Assembly (NCBI GenBank): GCA_944322565.1
Contig: CALUPG010000005.1
Coordinates: 1-64,000, forward strand
Reading direction: 5' to 3'
DNA: 64,000 nucleotides
Origin: an uncultured Bacteroidales bacterium
GTDB lineage: Bacteria > Bacteroidota > Bacteroidia > Bacteroidales > UBA932
The translations under genes and the position numbers were made by a program. Each line of letters opens with the position of its first letter. The stretch's first letter is position 1. The notes below the pieces were generated by a model that saw only the letters and a list, made by a program, of their open reading frames with translations, had not been told where the DNA came from and ran no database searches. This document shows positions 23,733 through 33,067 of the stretch, in pieces.

Positions 23733-26393
23733 TTATATGACCTCCATGTTCCTTGACTGGATCCAGCCCTGACGGCCGTCTGCGAGCTCAATATTGTTCC
23801 AGTCACCTACTTCATCCAATATTCTTACGACAGTGCCTTCGTGCAGGATAAAGAGATCTGTAGATGCTTCATCATCAGGGGAACTCTTCACGGATGTCAC
23901 AGGCCGCATTATCACAGCACTGTCAGCCTTCATATAGTCGCTGCGCTGCCACAGGGAAAAACTCAGGCAGCAGAGGGCGAGAAGAAGCGCGAGAATTCCC
24001 CCGAAGAACCCCGTCCGTTTCCAGCCCGGGCGGACAGAAAGGAACAGGACAATGGCCAGGGCTCCTGTCAGACCGAGAAAAACGATGAACATGATGGCCC
24101 ATGCATCAGAATCAAGCATATAGCATACTGCCCTCGTCCAGGTCTTGAGAACGAATTCCGGCACAGGGTCTATCCGGTCCTGCAGAAATCCGGATACAAC
24201 TTCAAGATTATACCTGGCATCCGAATATGACGGATCAAGCTTCAATGCCCGTTCATAGTACAGGACTGCATGGGGATAATCGCCGGATTTGAAATATGCG
24301 CTTCCTATATTGCAGTACAGGGCAGCTGATTCGAGTCCTGAAGACTCTATTGTCCCATAGCCTTTGATTGCATCATCCCACCGGCCATCCGAATATGCGG
24401 CAGAAGCCTTTGTCCATAATGAATCTATGAATGCATCTCCTGCGGCTTCGGATGTGAGCGGGAGAGCAAGGAGCAGAAGCAGAGCCAAGGCCGAAGACCT
24501 GGTGGAATTGCCTCCGCGGGAGTTATTCTGGTTTGATTTTCCTTTCATCCTGGAATCCATTGCTGATATTATGTCTACAGCATCCTGATAATGAGTGTTC
24601 ATGGCATCATGGCCCGAATCAGGGGCATATCTGGCATACTCGCACGCATCGACAAGAGTTGTGAAGCGGGATATCATCTCATCGTCCACACCTGAAGATG
24701 CAAGCATTGCGCAAACCCTGTCCCTGGAAAGTTCTGAGGCCGTTATATTGAGTTTGTCCGAGACAAAGCCGAGCAGGGCCTTGTGCAGTTCCTCATAAAA
24801 TGCAGAGTAAAGATTCTGCCCGAGATATTCTTTGGCCTGACGGAGCCTTTTCAAGGCCGTCTTCGAGGCTTTGCGCGTCTTCATGCCGACAACATCCGCC
24901 CTGCGGGCGAAGAGAGCCTGCATCAGGAAATATATTCCGGCACATAAGGCAACCATGAGTGCTGCCAGCCCCCAAAACCGTCCTGAGTCAACGAGAAATT
25001 CACCTTTTGAAGACAAGTCATGACGCTTCGTCCGAATATACCGGATGTCTTCATTAAGATTCTTCACACCCTGGCCGACGACTGCCGGCACCACAGACTG
25101 CACTCCTGAAGCGCCGCCGTCAGCGCTTTTGGCCACTGAGAAAAGCAGCGGCTCAGTCTTCAGTGTCACATATCTGTCCTGGCCCACATCATAATAGCTG
25201 TATTGGATCGGAGCAATGGCGAAATCTCCATGGCTGCGCGGGATAAACGGATATTCGTATGTCTTGCTGCCGGAAGTGCCTGATTTGTCAAGATTTTCTG
25301 TAACCTTGGTGTCATAGACTTCAAAATCCGGAGGGAACGTAACCTTTGGAGCTTCTGTCAGAGATATGTTTCCTTTCCCCTTGACTGTCACAAGAAGGGA
25401 TGCGGCTTCATGTGTTGCTATTGAATCCTTGCTGAGCCGTGCGCTGAGCGAAAATGACCCCACTCCCCCGCCGAATGATGCCGGGGCACCTGCAGGCAGT
25501 GGCGACACCTCAATTTTGAATGACGGGGTAGAGACACGCTTCCTTATGGTCCTGTATTCATCAAAAAAACCGTCGAATATGCTTGCCGGGCCTCCGGATG
25601 AAACCCTGACATTAACAAGGCACACGAGTTCAGCAGGATCAATTGTCATGATTCCGGACTGCTGCGGTATCAGTACAAATTTCCGGAGCAGAGCCGTATT
25701 GTATATCATGTCATTGTAGCTTTCCCTCTTGAATTCAATATTTGTCGGCGCCTCGACTTCCTGACTCCAGAAGCCGTCAAAAGCCGGGAAACGCACATTC
25801 TCGAAACCTGCTATGTTAGTGCGCTGATAGAGTTTCAATGTCGCAGTCACGGGTTCTCCGACGACGACTTTTGTCCTGCTGAAGGTAAAACGCATGAAAA
25901 TGTCGTCATCCGAGATTCCAGACTGTGATGCCGCACTCCTGCCGGAGGAAGCACCTGAGGATGCACCCGCTCCCGGAGATGAAGATGCACCATTGGAAAC
26001 GACTTCAACGGCTGTTGCGGGAGATACTATTTCCTTGCCCTTGATTTTGGCAACCGCCTCCGGCAACATGAATTTTCCTGTCTTTTTCGGAAGAAGAATA
26101 TAGGTATAGGTGAACTGTGAGGACTTCGTCTTTTTCCCGTTGATGATTCTCAAGCTTGTGGAACGCCCCTGCTGAGGTCCCCAGACCAATTGAAAATCAT
26201 CCCCTTCGCTCCAACGGAAATCTGACGGCTCGTTCTCCCCCTCAATGATGAATGTGACATTGAACTGCTCATCCGCTGCCACCACATCGGGAGCCTCGAC
26301 CCTGACCGAAGTCTGGGCGGAGGCGTATATTGCGGCCAGCGACATGGCTGCCGTCAGGAACACTTTTCTCATAATATCCATTATTATGCTCAT
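23733..26393 (-). CDS. batD: Fused BatD-BatE aerotolerance protein
   Basis: An 886-residue protein. Residues 1-26 are a signal peptide; about 27-460 are the BatD (oxygen tolerance) beta-domain region; a membrane helix lies near 470-490, followed by a helical cytoplasmic part. Then, at about 633-650, comes a second signal-peptide-like stretch (SSALALLLLLALPLTSEAAG), a TPR block (about 655-735), two membrane helices (about 765-810) and a bacterial SH3 domain (about 830-886, ending GRQGWIQSRNMEVI). The second half has the layout of BatE, so two genes have been joined. The start at 26393 overlaps the batC stop as TAATG. It is the last gene of the bat operon. Confidence 0.88.
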   Translation of the reverse strand: MSIIMDIMRKVFLTAAMSLAAIYASAQTSVRVEAPDVVAADEQFNVTFIIEGENEPSDFRWSEGDDFQLVWGPQQGRSTSLRIINGKKTKSSQFTYTYILLPKKTGKFMLPEAVAKIKGKEIVSPATAVEVVSNGASSSPGAGASSGASSGRSAASQSGISDDDIFMRFTFSRTKVVVGEPVTATLKLYQRTNIAGFENVRFPAFDGFWSQEVEAPTNIEFKRESYNDMIYNTALLRKFVLIPQQSGIMTIDPAELVCLVNVRVSSGGPASIFDGFFDEYRTIRKRVSTPSFKIEVSPLPAGAPASFGGGVGSFSLSARLSKDSIATHEAASLLVTVKGKGNISLTEAPKVTFPPDFEVYDTKVTENLDKSGTSGSKTYEYPFIPRSHGDFAIAPIQYSYYDVGQDRYVTLKTEPLLFSVAKSADGGASGVQSVVPAVVGQGVKNLNEDIRYIRTKRHDLSSKGEFLVDSGRFWGLAALMVALCAGIYFLMQALFARRADVVGMKTRKASKTALKRLRQAKEYLGQNLYSAFYEELHKALLGFVSDKLNITASELSRDRVCAMLASSGVDDEMISRFTTLVDACEYARYAPDSGHDAMNTHYQDAVDIISAMDSRMKGKSNQNNSRGGNSTRSSALALLLLLALPLTSEAAGDAFIDSLWTKASAAYSDGRWDDAIKGYGTIESSGLESAALYCNIGSAYFKSGDYPHAVLYYERALKLDPSYSDARYNLEVVSGFLQDRIDPVPEFVLKTWTRAVCYMLDSDAWAIMFIVFLGLTGALAIVLFLSVRPGWKRTGFFGGILALLLALCCLSFSLWQRSDYMKADSAVIMRPVTSVKSSPDDEASTDLFILHEGTVVRILDEVGDWNNIELADGRQGWIQSRNMEVI

Positions 26394-27163
26394 TACCAAT
26401 TCTTTTCTTTCTGCCGTGACTTCAGGATTTCAGCCTTTTCTTTCTTTACCTTTTCCTGAGTCTCCTTCTCTTTTGCCTGGATAGCCTGAAGCATCTGCTG
26501 CGCAGCCTGCGGTGTTATCCTGGGCTCAGAACCGCCATTGCCATCCTGCTGCGGCTGAGGCTTGTCCTGATTCTGAGGATTCTGCCGGTCATTTTCATCC
26601 TGCTGATTCGAGTCGTTCCGGTTCTGCTGGTCATCCTGATTGTCCTGATTCTGCTGCCCGTTATTATTCTGCCGGTTGTCCTGGTCTTTGCTGTCCTGCT
26701 GATTGTCCTGGTTCTGACGGTTCTGCTGGTCTTTCAGCATTTCCCTGGCATAGATATAGTTCTCCTTTGCATCCATATCCGACGGATTGAGCAGAAGAGC
26801 CTGCCTGTATGCATCGACAGCGGCCTGCCAGTCTTTCATCGCAGACGCTGCATTGCCCCGGTTATAATGCCAGTCTGCAGCTATTTCTGAGTCCAGGGCC
26901 GAATCCTTCAGACTGTCATAGATTCTGGCTGACTGTTCCGCATCGCCCATCTTATATAAGGTGTTGGCGAGATTGTAATTTGCGGCAAGGGATGACGAAT
27001 CCTTCACAAGGGCCTTGCGGTAATCTATTTCTGCGGATTTCCATTCCTCTTTTCTGAAATCCCTGTTGCCCTTGCGGACATCCCTCCTGTCAGGCTGGGC
27101 ATACACCGCACCAGCCGATGCCAAAAAGACAATCAAATATCCCAAAATCCTGTATATCATCAT
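26393..27163 (-). CDS. batC: BatC, TPR protein with Q/N-rich tail
   Basis: A 256-residue exported protein: signal peptide (about 1-22, ending VYAQ), TPR repeats to about residue 135 (for example AANYNLANTLYKMGD, AVDAYRQALLLNP), then about 70 residues almost only of Gln, Asn, Asp and Arg, and a charged C-terminal helix. The frame is open further upstream, but ATG 27163 has a strong AGGAGG site 4-9 bases ahead and starts a clear signal peptide. It is part of the Bat operon, whose products are linked to stress and oxygen tolerance in Bacteroides and to envelope functions in spirochaetes. Confidence 0.88.
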   Translation of the reverse strand: MMIYRILGYLIVFLASAGAVYAQPDRRDVRKGNRDFRKEEWKSAEIDYRKALVKDSSSLAANYNLANTLYKMGDAEQSARIYDSLKDSALDSEIAADWHYNRGNAASAMKDWQAAVDAYRQALLLNPSDMDAKENYIYAREMLKDQQNRQNQDNQQDSKDQDNRQNNNGQQNQDNQDDQQNRNDSNQQDENDRQNPQNQDKPQPQQDGNGGSEPRITPQAAQQMLQAIQAKEKETQEKVKKEKAEILKSRQKEKNW

Positions 27164-27182
27164 ATTTCCTCCTGCCTGCATA

Positions 27183-28181
27183 TTAGAACAACCTCCTGCG
27201 GATTTTCCGTTCACCGATGAGCATCTCCACGACCAGGAAAACAAGTGCCAAAGCGAAAAAGTACATGTACTGTTCATCGAATTCCTCAAATACCACAGAA
27301 CTGTACTGCTCATCGTCCATCTTGTCGATTTCGTCAACGATGGGATTGAGTCCGAACTCACTGTTGCCGGCCTTGACATACATTCCGTTGCCGGCCTTGG
27401 CAACTTCCATAAGAGTTTTTTCATCAAGCCGGGAAACCACGATATTGCCGTCCTTGTCTTTCAGCAGTCCGCCGGATACCGGTATCGGCTTCCCCTCTGC
27501 GGAGCCTACGCCGATGGTAAAGACCCTGATGCCCATCTCTGCAGCCTGACTTGCAGCAGAAACCGGATCATCCTCATGATTTTCACCGTCGGTAATCACT
27601 ATGACCGCCCGGCTTTTCTGACTCTGTATGCTGAAACTGCGGACTGCCGTGTTGATGGCATCACCTATTGCCGTACCCTGCACCGGCACGGATTCTGTCG
27701 ATATGGAATTGAGGAACATCTTCGCCGAGACATAATCTGCCGTTATCGGCAGCTGGACAAACGAATTTCCGGCAAAGACAATCAATCCGATACGGTCATC
27801 CCTGAGCCTGTCCACAAGTTTTGATATTGCCAATTTGGCCCGTTCCAGACGGTTCGGCGAATAGTCTTCCGCCAGCATCGAGTTGGAGACATCGAGGACA
27901 ATCATGATTTCAGCCCCCTTTGTCTTGTGTTCCTTCAGCTTGGCACCGATCTGAGGTCTGGACAGGCCTATTGAAAAGAAAAAGAATGCAATGGAAAAAA
28001 GTACCAGCCTGACCCAGCCCTTTGCGCGGGATGCAGAAGGCATGAGTCCGGAGACCAGTGCTTCATCTCCAAATTTCCTTATTCTCCGTTTTCTGAGACG
28101 GCATACTATAGCGTAGCAGACAAAGAAAAGCGGAATAAGAAATATCAGAAGCAAATATTGCGGTTGTGCAAAATTAATCAT
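27183..28181 (-). CDS. batB: BatB, membrane-anchored VWA-domain protein
   Basis: A 332-residue protein with two N-terminal membrane helices (about 8-28 and 58-78), a von Willebrand A domain and one C-terminal helix. The metal-ion-dependent adhesion site is intact: DVSNSM (about 95-100), a threonine in GTAIGD (about 168) and ITDGENH (about 195). Such domains bind partner proteins through a bound divalent metal. It lies 46 bases after batA, a related VWA gene, and 19 bases before batC. Confidence 0.93.
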   Translation of the reverse strand: MINFAQPQYLLLIFLIPLFFVCYAIVCRLRKRRIRKFGDEALVSGLMPSASRAKGWVRLVLFSIAFFFFSIGLSRPQIGAKLKEHKTKGAEIMIVLDVSNSMLAEDYSPNRLERAKLAISKLVDRLRDDRIGLIVFAGNSFVQLPITADYVSAKMFLNSISTESVPVQGTAIGDAINTAVRSFSIQSQKSRAVIVITDGENHEDDPVSAASQAAEMGIRVFTIGVGSAEGKPIPVSGGLLKDKDGNIVVSRLDEKTLMEVAKAGNGMYVKAGNSEFGLNPIVDEIDKMDDEQYSSVVFEEFDEQYMYFFALALVFLVVEMLIGERKIRRRLF

Positions 28182-28227
28182 ATCTCAAATTCAAATCATA
28201 TCTCCGGGCATCCCCGGAAAACCTTCA

Positions 28228-29214
28228 TTACGGAAGCCTTCTGAGCACAAACATATCCAGTATCAGACTGACAAGGAGGGCAACAAGGGCGACAAGCGCA
28301 TATCCGGTGAACAGCTCCTTGTATATAGGGAAACTGTCTATGGTGACCTTGTCTTTCTCCATCTTGTTGATTTCTCCGTAGATTTCCATCAGTTTGGTAT
28401 TGTCAGTGGCTCTGAAATAACGGCCTCCAGTTGATTCGGCGATTTCTGCAAGCAGGTCTTCATCTATCTCCACCCGGACATTCTGGACCTCAACACCCCA
28501 TGGGGTCATGACAGGATACGGGGCCATCCCTTCGGCTCCGACACCGATTGTGTAGACCCTGACTCCATATGTCTTGGCAATCTCTGCGGCCATCTGAGGC
28601 GTAATCTCCCCCCTGTTGTTGACACCGTCAGTCAGGAGAATCACCACCCGGCTCTTGGCATTGGAGTCCTTCAGCCTCGCCACGGCAGTCGCCAGACCAT
28701 TGCCGATGGCAGTTCCGTCCTCAATCAGATCTGTCTGGACTTCCTTCATAAGGTTAATCAGGGTGGAGCGGTCTGTCGTCAACGGACACTGCGTATAGCT
28801 TTCTCCTGCAAATACCACTATTCCCATCCTGTCGTATGGACGCTGGGAAATGAATTCAATGGCAATATCCTTTGCGGCACTGATGCGGTCAGGGACAAAA
28901 TCCCGGGCAAGCATACTCGTGGAGACATCCATCGTAAGCATGATGTCAATTCCTTCACTGTCCACCTTATCTATCTTGTCCGATGACCTTGGCCGTGCCA
29001 TGGCTATGACAATCATCACAAGTGCCAGAATCTTAAGGGCAAACGGGACATGCCGCCAGAGAGCAGCGGCAGAAAACCCGCCCCTGGTCCATGGAAGCAT
29101 GACAGACACCCTCAGATGAGGCCGCCTTGACATCAGCTCCAGATACAGATAGTGCAGGACAAGCAGGAAAGGCACTATTTCAAGCCACAGCAGCTCCGGA
29201 TACTCAAAAAACAT
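28228..29214 (-). CDS. batA: BatA, membrane-anchored VWA-domain protein
   Basis: A 328-residue paralogue of BatB with the same layout: N-terminal helices, a VWA domain and a C-terminal helix. The adhesion-site residues are DVSTSM (about 94-99), GTAIGN (about 164) and LTDGVNNRG (about 191). It follows the DUF4381-like gene by 3 bases. BatA and BatB probably assemble in the inner membrane with BatC and BatD; the exact role is not established. Confidence 0.93.
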   Translation of the reverse strand: MFFEYPELLWLEIVPFLLVLHYLYLELMSRRPHLRVSVMLPWTRGGFSAAALWRHVPFALKILALVMIVIAMARPRSSDKIDKVDSEGIDIMLTMDVSTSMLARDFVPDRISAAKDIAIEFISQRPYDRMGIVVFAGESYTQCPLTTDRSTLINLMKEVQTDLIEDGTAIGNGLATAVARLKDSNAKSRVVILLTDGVNNRGEITPQMAAEIAKTYGVRVYTIGVGAEGMAPYPVMTPWGVEVQNVRVEIDEDLLAEIAESTGGRYFRATDNTKLMEIYGEINKMEKDKVTIDSFPIYKELFTGYALVALVALLVSLILDMFVLRRLP

Positions 29215-29217
29215 CTT

Positions 29218-30276
29218 CTACTCCTCCTCTGAATTTGTATCTGCTTCCGCCTTGTCTGAATGTGTCCCGGACACGGCATCCGCATCCACCTCCTGCCTGT
29301 AAGTCATCGTAACGAATTTCACGGCAGAAGGCACTGCAGAGGCATTTTCCTCGTCGGAAGCAACATATTTGGCAAACTTCACATAGTCGGACCTCTCGAA
29401 CAATTCCTTCACCTCGGCGTAGAGGTCCTCCGGCACATCCTTTTCCGACAAGTAGCGGAATATTTCCGCCGTCGTCATCTCCATTGCCGAAATCCCGTAT
29501 CTTGACACAATATATTCCCTCAAGGCATCTGTCACGCCGGAATAAAAGGCTTTCTGCCTGTCCGGCGCCCACAGCTTGTTGCCACGCAAGCCGTCAAGCT
29601 TCCTCAATGCGATGATATGCGGCGGATCCCTGCGGGCATCAGCTCCGGAGGATTTTCGTCTGTACCTCCTTATCAGCGCTGCGGCAAGTATGACAAGAGC
29701 GGCAAGGACGATGCCTCCGCCCAGATACGGCAGTATCTCTGAAAATGTCACCGGATACTTCATCTGTCCCTTTATGTCATGGATGACAAAAGTCGCCGTA
29801 TCGACAGGGACGGTCTTCACCTCCAGAGTCTTGCCTCCGAAAAACAATGTATCTGCCGTGCCGTCCGGCAAATATCTCAGCACCGATACAGGAGGCAGAC
29901 TGTACTCTCCCTCGTCAAAGGAAGTCACGGTTACTCTGGCCCTTATGTCCATTTGGGAAGGGCTGCCTTTCCGCCCCTTGCGCAAGTCCAGCGTATCCAC
30001 TTTCCATCCGGACACCAGTTCCACGCCCTCGCAGAGCCCGTTCGAGTAGTCCGGGAAAGCCAGGGAAGTACCTTCAGTTATTCCGTCCAGGACAAAACCG
30101 TATTCAAGCTGGTCTGCAATCAGCACCGAATCCCTCTGCTGAAGAGGCTCCAGAAACAGGCCGTCCATATCAATTTTGCCTGCCTGCCGGGAAATGTCTC
30201 CTGCAGACGGCGAGCTGAAACCGGAAAAGACCGCCGCAGCCAGAAGCAAAGGAACATATTTCAGAAAAACCTTCAT
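29218..30276 (-). CDS. DUF4381-like membrane protein of the bat operon
   Basis: A 352-residue protein with a signal peptide (about 1-25), a periplasmic beta-rich domain to about residue 165, one membrane helix (about 180-202) followed by a basic stretch (RRYRRK), and a cytoplasmic helical domain with the segment FYSGVTDALREYIVSRYGISAMEMTT, common to proteins found between DUF58 and batA genes. I name it by that context. It is 18 bases after the DUF58 gene and 3 bases before batA, so it is part of the operon. Its function is unknown; an accessory subunit of the Bat complex is likely. Confidence 0.72.
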   Translation of the reverse strand: MKVFLKYVPLLLAAAVFSGFSSPSAGDISRQAGKIDMDGLFLEPLQQRDSVLIADQLEYGFVLDGITEGTSLAFPDYSNGLCEGVELVSGWKVDTLDLRKGRKGSPSQMDIRARVTVTSFDEGEYSLPPVSVLRYLPDGTADTLFFGGKTLEVKTVPVDTATFVIHDIKGQMKYPVTFSEILPYLGGGIVLAALVILAAALIRRYRRKSSGADARRDPPHIIALRKLDGLRGNKLWAPDRQKAFYSGVTDALREYIVSRYGISAMEMTTAEIFRYLSEKDVPEDLYAEVKELFERSDYVKFAKYVASDEENASAVPSAVKFVTMTYRQEVDADAVSGTHSDKAEADTNSEEE

Positions 30277-30294
30277 AAATCTTTACTGAAAAAT

Positions 30295-31188
30295 TCATCT
30301 CTTATGGAAAAATGTCATCAGCCCCTTGACATAATCTTCGTCAGTGGCTATGCTGACATTGTCCACCTTGTATTTCAAAAAAAGTCTGGAGGCCGACTCC
30401 GACATGTCTGAGAACCATCTCATGTATGCCTGGCGCACCCTTTTGCTGGAAGTATCAATCCACGCATCCTTCAGAGTCTCCGAATCCTTGACATGGACGA
30501 GCCCCACATCGGGGATACTGCGTTCCCTCCGGTCATAGACCTCGATGACTGACAGGTCATGTCTGTTTACCGCCACCTTGAGGGCATCCTCATACCTCGG
30601 ACTGCCGTCTTGATTGACATCAAGCATATCTGACAGAAGAAATGCCGTGCAGCGTTTCTTAAGCGCATTTGTCAGATACCGGAGAGCCTCGCTTATGTCA
30701 GTCCCGTCATGCTGCGGACGGAACTCAAGTATTTCCCTTATTATATGCAGAAGATGGCTGCGTCCTTTCTTGGGAGGAATGAATTTCTCAACTCTGTCAC
30801 TGAAGAAAAGGGCACCGACTTTGTCGTTGTTGATGATGGCGGAAAACGAAAGCACTGCGGCAATCTCCGCGATAAGATCCCTTTTGTTCATTCCCGAGGT
30901 GCCGAACAGGCCGGAACGGCTGATGTCAATCATCAGCACCACGGTCAGTTCCCTCTCCTCTTCAAAGACCTTGATATACGGAGACTTCAGGCGCGCCGTG
31001 ACATTCCAGTCCATGTTGCGCACATCATCCCCATACTGGTACTCCCTGACCTCACTGAAAGCCATTCCGCGTCCCTTGAACGCAGAATGATACTCTCCTG
31101 CAAAAATCTGATGGGAAAGAGCCCTCGTCCTGATTTCTATTTTCCTGACCTTCTTCAGAAGGTCTTCCACACCTGACGACCTGTCCAT
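30295..31188 (-). CDS. DUF58 family protein
   Basis: A 297-residue cytoplasmic protein. It carries the DUF58 signature around residues 38-62 (FSEVREYQYGDDVRNMDWN) and a VWA-like fold after it (VLMIDISRSGLFG). The frame opens to 31299, but ATG 31188 overlaps the moxR stop by one base (TAATG) and matches family starts (MDRSSGVEDLL). DUF58 proteins are almost always encoded after MoxR ATPases and are thought to work as their partner in complex assembly. The gene belongs to the bat operon. Confidence 0.92.
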   Translation of the reverse strand: MDRSSGVEDLLKKVRKIEIRTRALSHQIFAGEYHSAFKGRGMAFSEVREYQYGDDVRNMDWNVTARLKSPYIKVFEEERELTVVLMIDISRSGLFGTSGMNKRDLIAEIAAVLSFSAIINNDKVGALFFSDRVEKFIPPKKGRSHLLHIIREILEFRPQHDGTDISEALRYLTNALKKRCTAFLLSDMLDVNQDGSPRYEDALKVAVNRHDLSVIEVYDRRERSIPDVGLVHVKDSETLKDAWIDTSSKRVRQAYMRWFSDMSESASRLFLKYKVDNVSIATDEDYVKGLMTFFHKR

Positions 31189-32180
31189 TATGGAACCTCT
31201 ACTGCATTTATTATCTCTGCTATGATATTCTCCGTTGTCACATTCTCGGCCTCGGCCTCGTATGTGAGCCCGATTCTGTGCCTGAGCACCTCGTTGCACA
31301 CTGCCCGGACATCCTCAGGTATGACATAGCCCCTCCTCTTGATGAAGGCATATGCCTTGGACGCCATTGAGAGGGATATGCTTGCACGGGGAGACGCACC
31401 ATACGACACGAGGTTTGCGAGTTTGTCCAGTCCGTAGTCCTGCGGAGTCCTGGTAGCATAAACGATATCCACTATGTAACGCTCAATTTTCTCATCCATA
31501 TACACATCCCTGACCACTTCACGGGCACGGACTATATCCTCGGGCTTCATGACAGCATGTGCCTTCGGGAACTCCCCGGTATTGTTCATTCTCACAATCA
31601 GCTTCTCCTCCTCCTTCTTCGGATAGGAGACAACCACTTTGAGCATGAACCTGTCCACCTGAGCCTCCGGAAGCGGATATGTACCCTCCTGCTCAATCGG
31701 ATTCTGTGTCGCCATCACAAGGAACGGCTCCGGAAGCGGGAAAGTCTCGTCTCCGATAGTCACCTGACGCTCCTGCATGGCCTCAAGCAAGGCTGACTGC
31801 ACCTTGGCCGGGGAACGGTTGATTTCATCAGCAAGCACGAAATTGGCGAAAACCGGCCCTTTCCGTATCTGGAACTGCTCGCTCTTCTGAGAATAGATCA
31901 GAGTTCCCGTCACATCGGCAGGCAGCAGGTCAGGAGTGAACTGGATTCTGCTGAACTTGGCATCCACGCATGATGCAAGGGTATTTATGGCCAATGTCTT
32001 GGCCAGCCCCGGCACTCCTTCGAGAAGGATATGTCCATTGGCCAGGAGACCTATGAGCAGATTCTCAACAAGATGCTTCTGCCCTACAATCACCTTTCCC
32101 ATCTCCATCGTCAGGATATCCACAAAGGCACTCTCACGCTGGATGCGGTCATTCAATTCTTTAATGTTTACGCTCTCCAT
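31188..32180 (-). CDS. moxR: MoxR-family AAA+ ATPase
   Basis: A 330-residue AAA+ protein: Walker A GVPGLAKT (about 55-62), Walker B LADEINRS (about 115), sensor 1 ATQNP (about 153) and the C-terminal lid. ATG 32180 (MESVNIKELND) is preferred over 32237, which lies upstream in the divergent truA promoter region. MoxR ATPases act as chaperones that load or mature complexes with VWA proteins; here the VWA proteins are BatA, BatB and the DUF58 protein. It is the first gene of the seven-gene operon. Confidence 0.94.
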   Translation of the reverse strand: MESVNIKELNDRIQRESAFVDILTMEMGKVIVGQKHLVENLLIGLLANGHILLEGVPGLAKTLAINTLASCVDAKFSRIQFTPDLLPADVTGTLIYSQKSEQFQIRKGPVFANFVLADEINRSPAKVQSALLEAMQERQVTIGDETFPLPEPFLVMATQNPIEQEGTYPLPEAQVDRFMLKVVVSYPKKEEEKLIVRMNNTGEFPKAHAVMKPEDIVRAREVVRDVYMDEKIERYIVDIVYATRTPQDYGLDKLANLVSYGASPRASISLSMASKAYAFIKRRGYVIPEDVRAVCNEVLRHRIGLTYEAEAENVTTENIIAEIINAVEVP

Positions 32181-32195
32181 AAATATATTTTTTGA

Positions 32196-32203
32196 TAATT
32201 TTG
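32196..32203 (+). promoter_or_regulatory. -7 element for truA
   Basis: TAATTTTG at 32196-32203 fits TAnnTTTG and lies 15 bases before the ATG at 32219. A -33 TTTG is not obvious. It sits in the 38-base gap between the divergent moxR and truA starts. Confidence 0.45.
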
Positions 32204-32218
32204 CATCTGCTACAGACA

Positions 32219-33022
32219 ATGACAATGCGCTACACACTCAGGCTTTCATACAACGGCTCGGACTTCTGCGGCTGGCAGCGGCAGACCGCGGCACGCACCG
32301 TACAGGGAGAAATAGAAAGAGCCCTTTCAACATTTCTCGGAACCGGAACCGCTGTCACCGGAGCCGGACGTACGGACACAGGAGTCAATGCAATAAACTA
32401 TCTTGCACATTTTGACTTGCCGGACGACTGCCCGCCGGATAACGCGAAAGATTTTCTCTACAAAATAAATGCCATCCTGCCCAAAGGAATCACAGTCCAT
32501 GAGATCATGCCGGCAGACACCGGATTCCATGCGCGATTTTCCGCACTTTCAAGAGAATACCATTATTTCATCCACAGAAAAAAAGATCCGTTCATGGAGA
32601 GTTTCTCCTGGTATTGCCGGTACCCCCTGGACATGGAAAAAATGAACGAGGCGGCAAAGCACATCCTCGGGGAGCACGACTTCAGCTGCTTTGAAAAAAA
32701 AGGCGGCAACAACCTGACCTCGGTATGTACCGTCAGCGAGGCCGTATGGGAGACATGGACACCGCCTCATGTGTCTGTGCTCGGATATCCCCACAAAGAC
32801 GGAGACTTCATCATGTTCCGCATCAGGGCCGACAGGTTTCTGCGCAACATGGTCAGAGCCATTGTCGGCACGCTTGTTGATGTGGGCCGTGGGCGGCACG
32901 CCCCGGACTGGACAGCGGAGCTCATACAGAGCGGAGACAGGTCCGAAGCAGGAGAATCGGTGCCAGGCAATGCCCTTTTCCTGAGCCGGATAGAATATCC
33001 GGGCAAAAATGCCGGTATATAA
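32219..33022 (+). CDS. truA: tRNA pseudouridine(38-40) synthase
   Basis: A 267-residue TruA. The catalytic aspartate lies in AGRTDTGVNA (about residue 52); the N-terminal LSYNGSDFCGWQRQ and RFLRNMVRAIVGTLVDVG near 205 are also typical. The usual GRTDxGVHA has Asn in place of His. The open frame begins at 32192, but the start is either ATG 32219 or 32225, after the promoter element. It modifies uridines in the anticodon arm of several tRNAs. It stands alone between moxR and the exbB operon. Confidence 0.95.
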   Translation: MTMRYTLRLSYNGSDFCGWQRQTAARTVQGEIERALSTFLGTGTAVTGAGRTDTGVNAINYLAHFDLPDDCPPDNAKDFLYKINAILPKGITVHEIMPADTGFHARFSALSREYHYFIHRKKDPFMESFSWYCRYPLDMEKMNEAAKHILGEHDFSCFEKKGGNNLTSVCTVSEAVWETWTPPHVSVLGYPHKDGDFIMFRIRADRFLRNMVRAIVGTLVDVGRGRHAPDWTAELIQSGDRSEAGESVPGNALFLSRIEYPGKNAGI

Positions 33023-33033
33023 AAAATTTTGCC

Positions 33034-33041
33034 TATTTTTG
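33034..33041 (+). promoter_or_regulatory. -7 element for exbB operon
   Basis: TATTTTTG at 33034-33041 fits TAnnTTTG and lies 26 bases before the exbB start at 33068. No -33 element at the normal distance is evident. Confidence 0.5.
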
Positions 33042-33067
33042 TCGGTTCGAAAAACAAGAGACACAAT

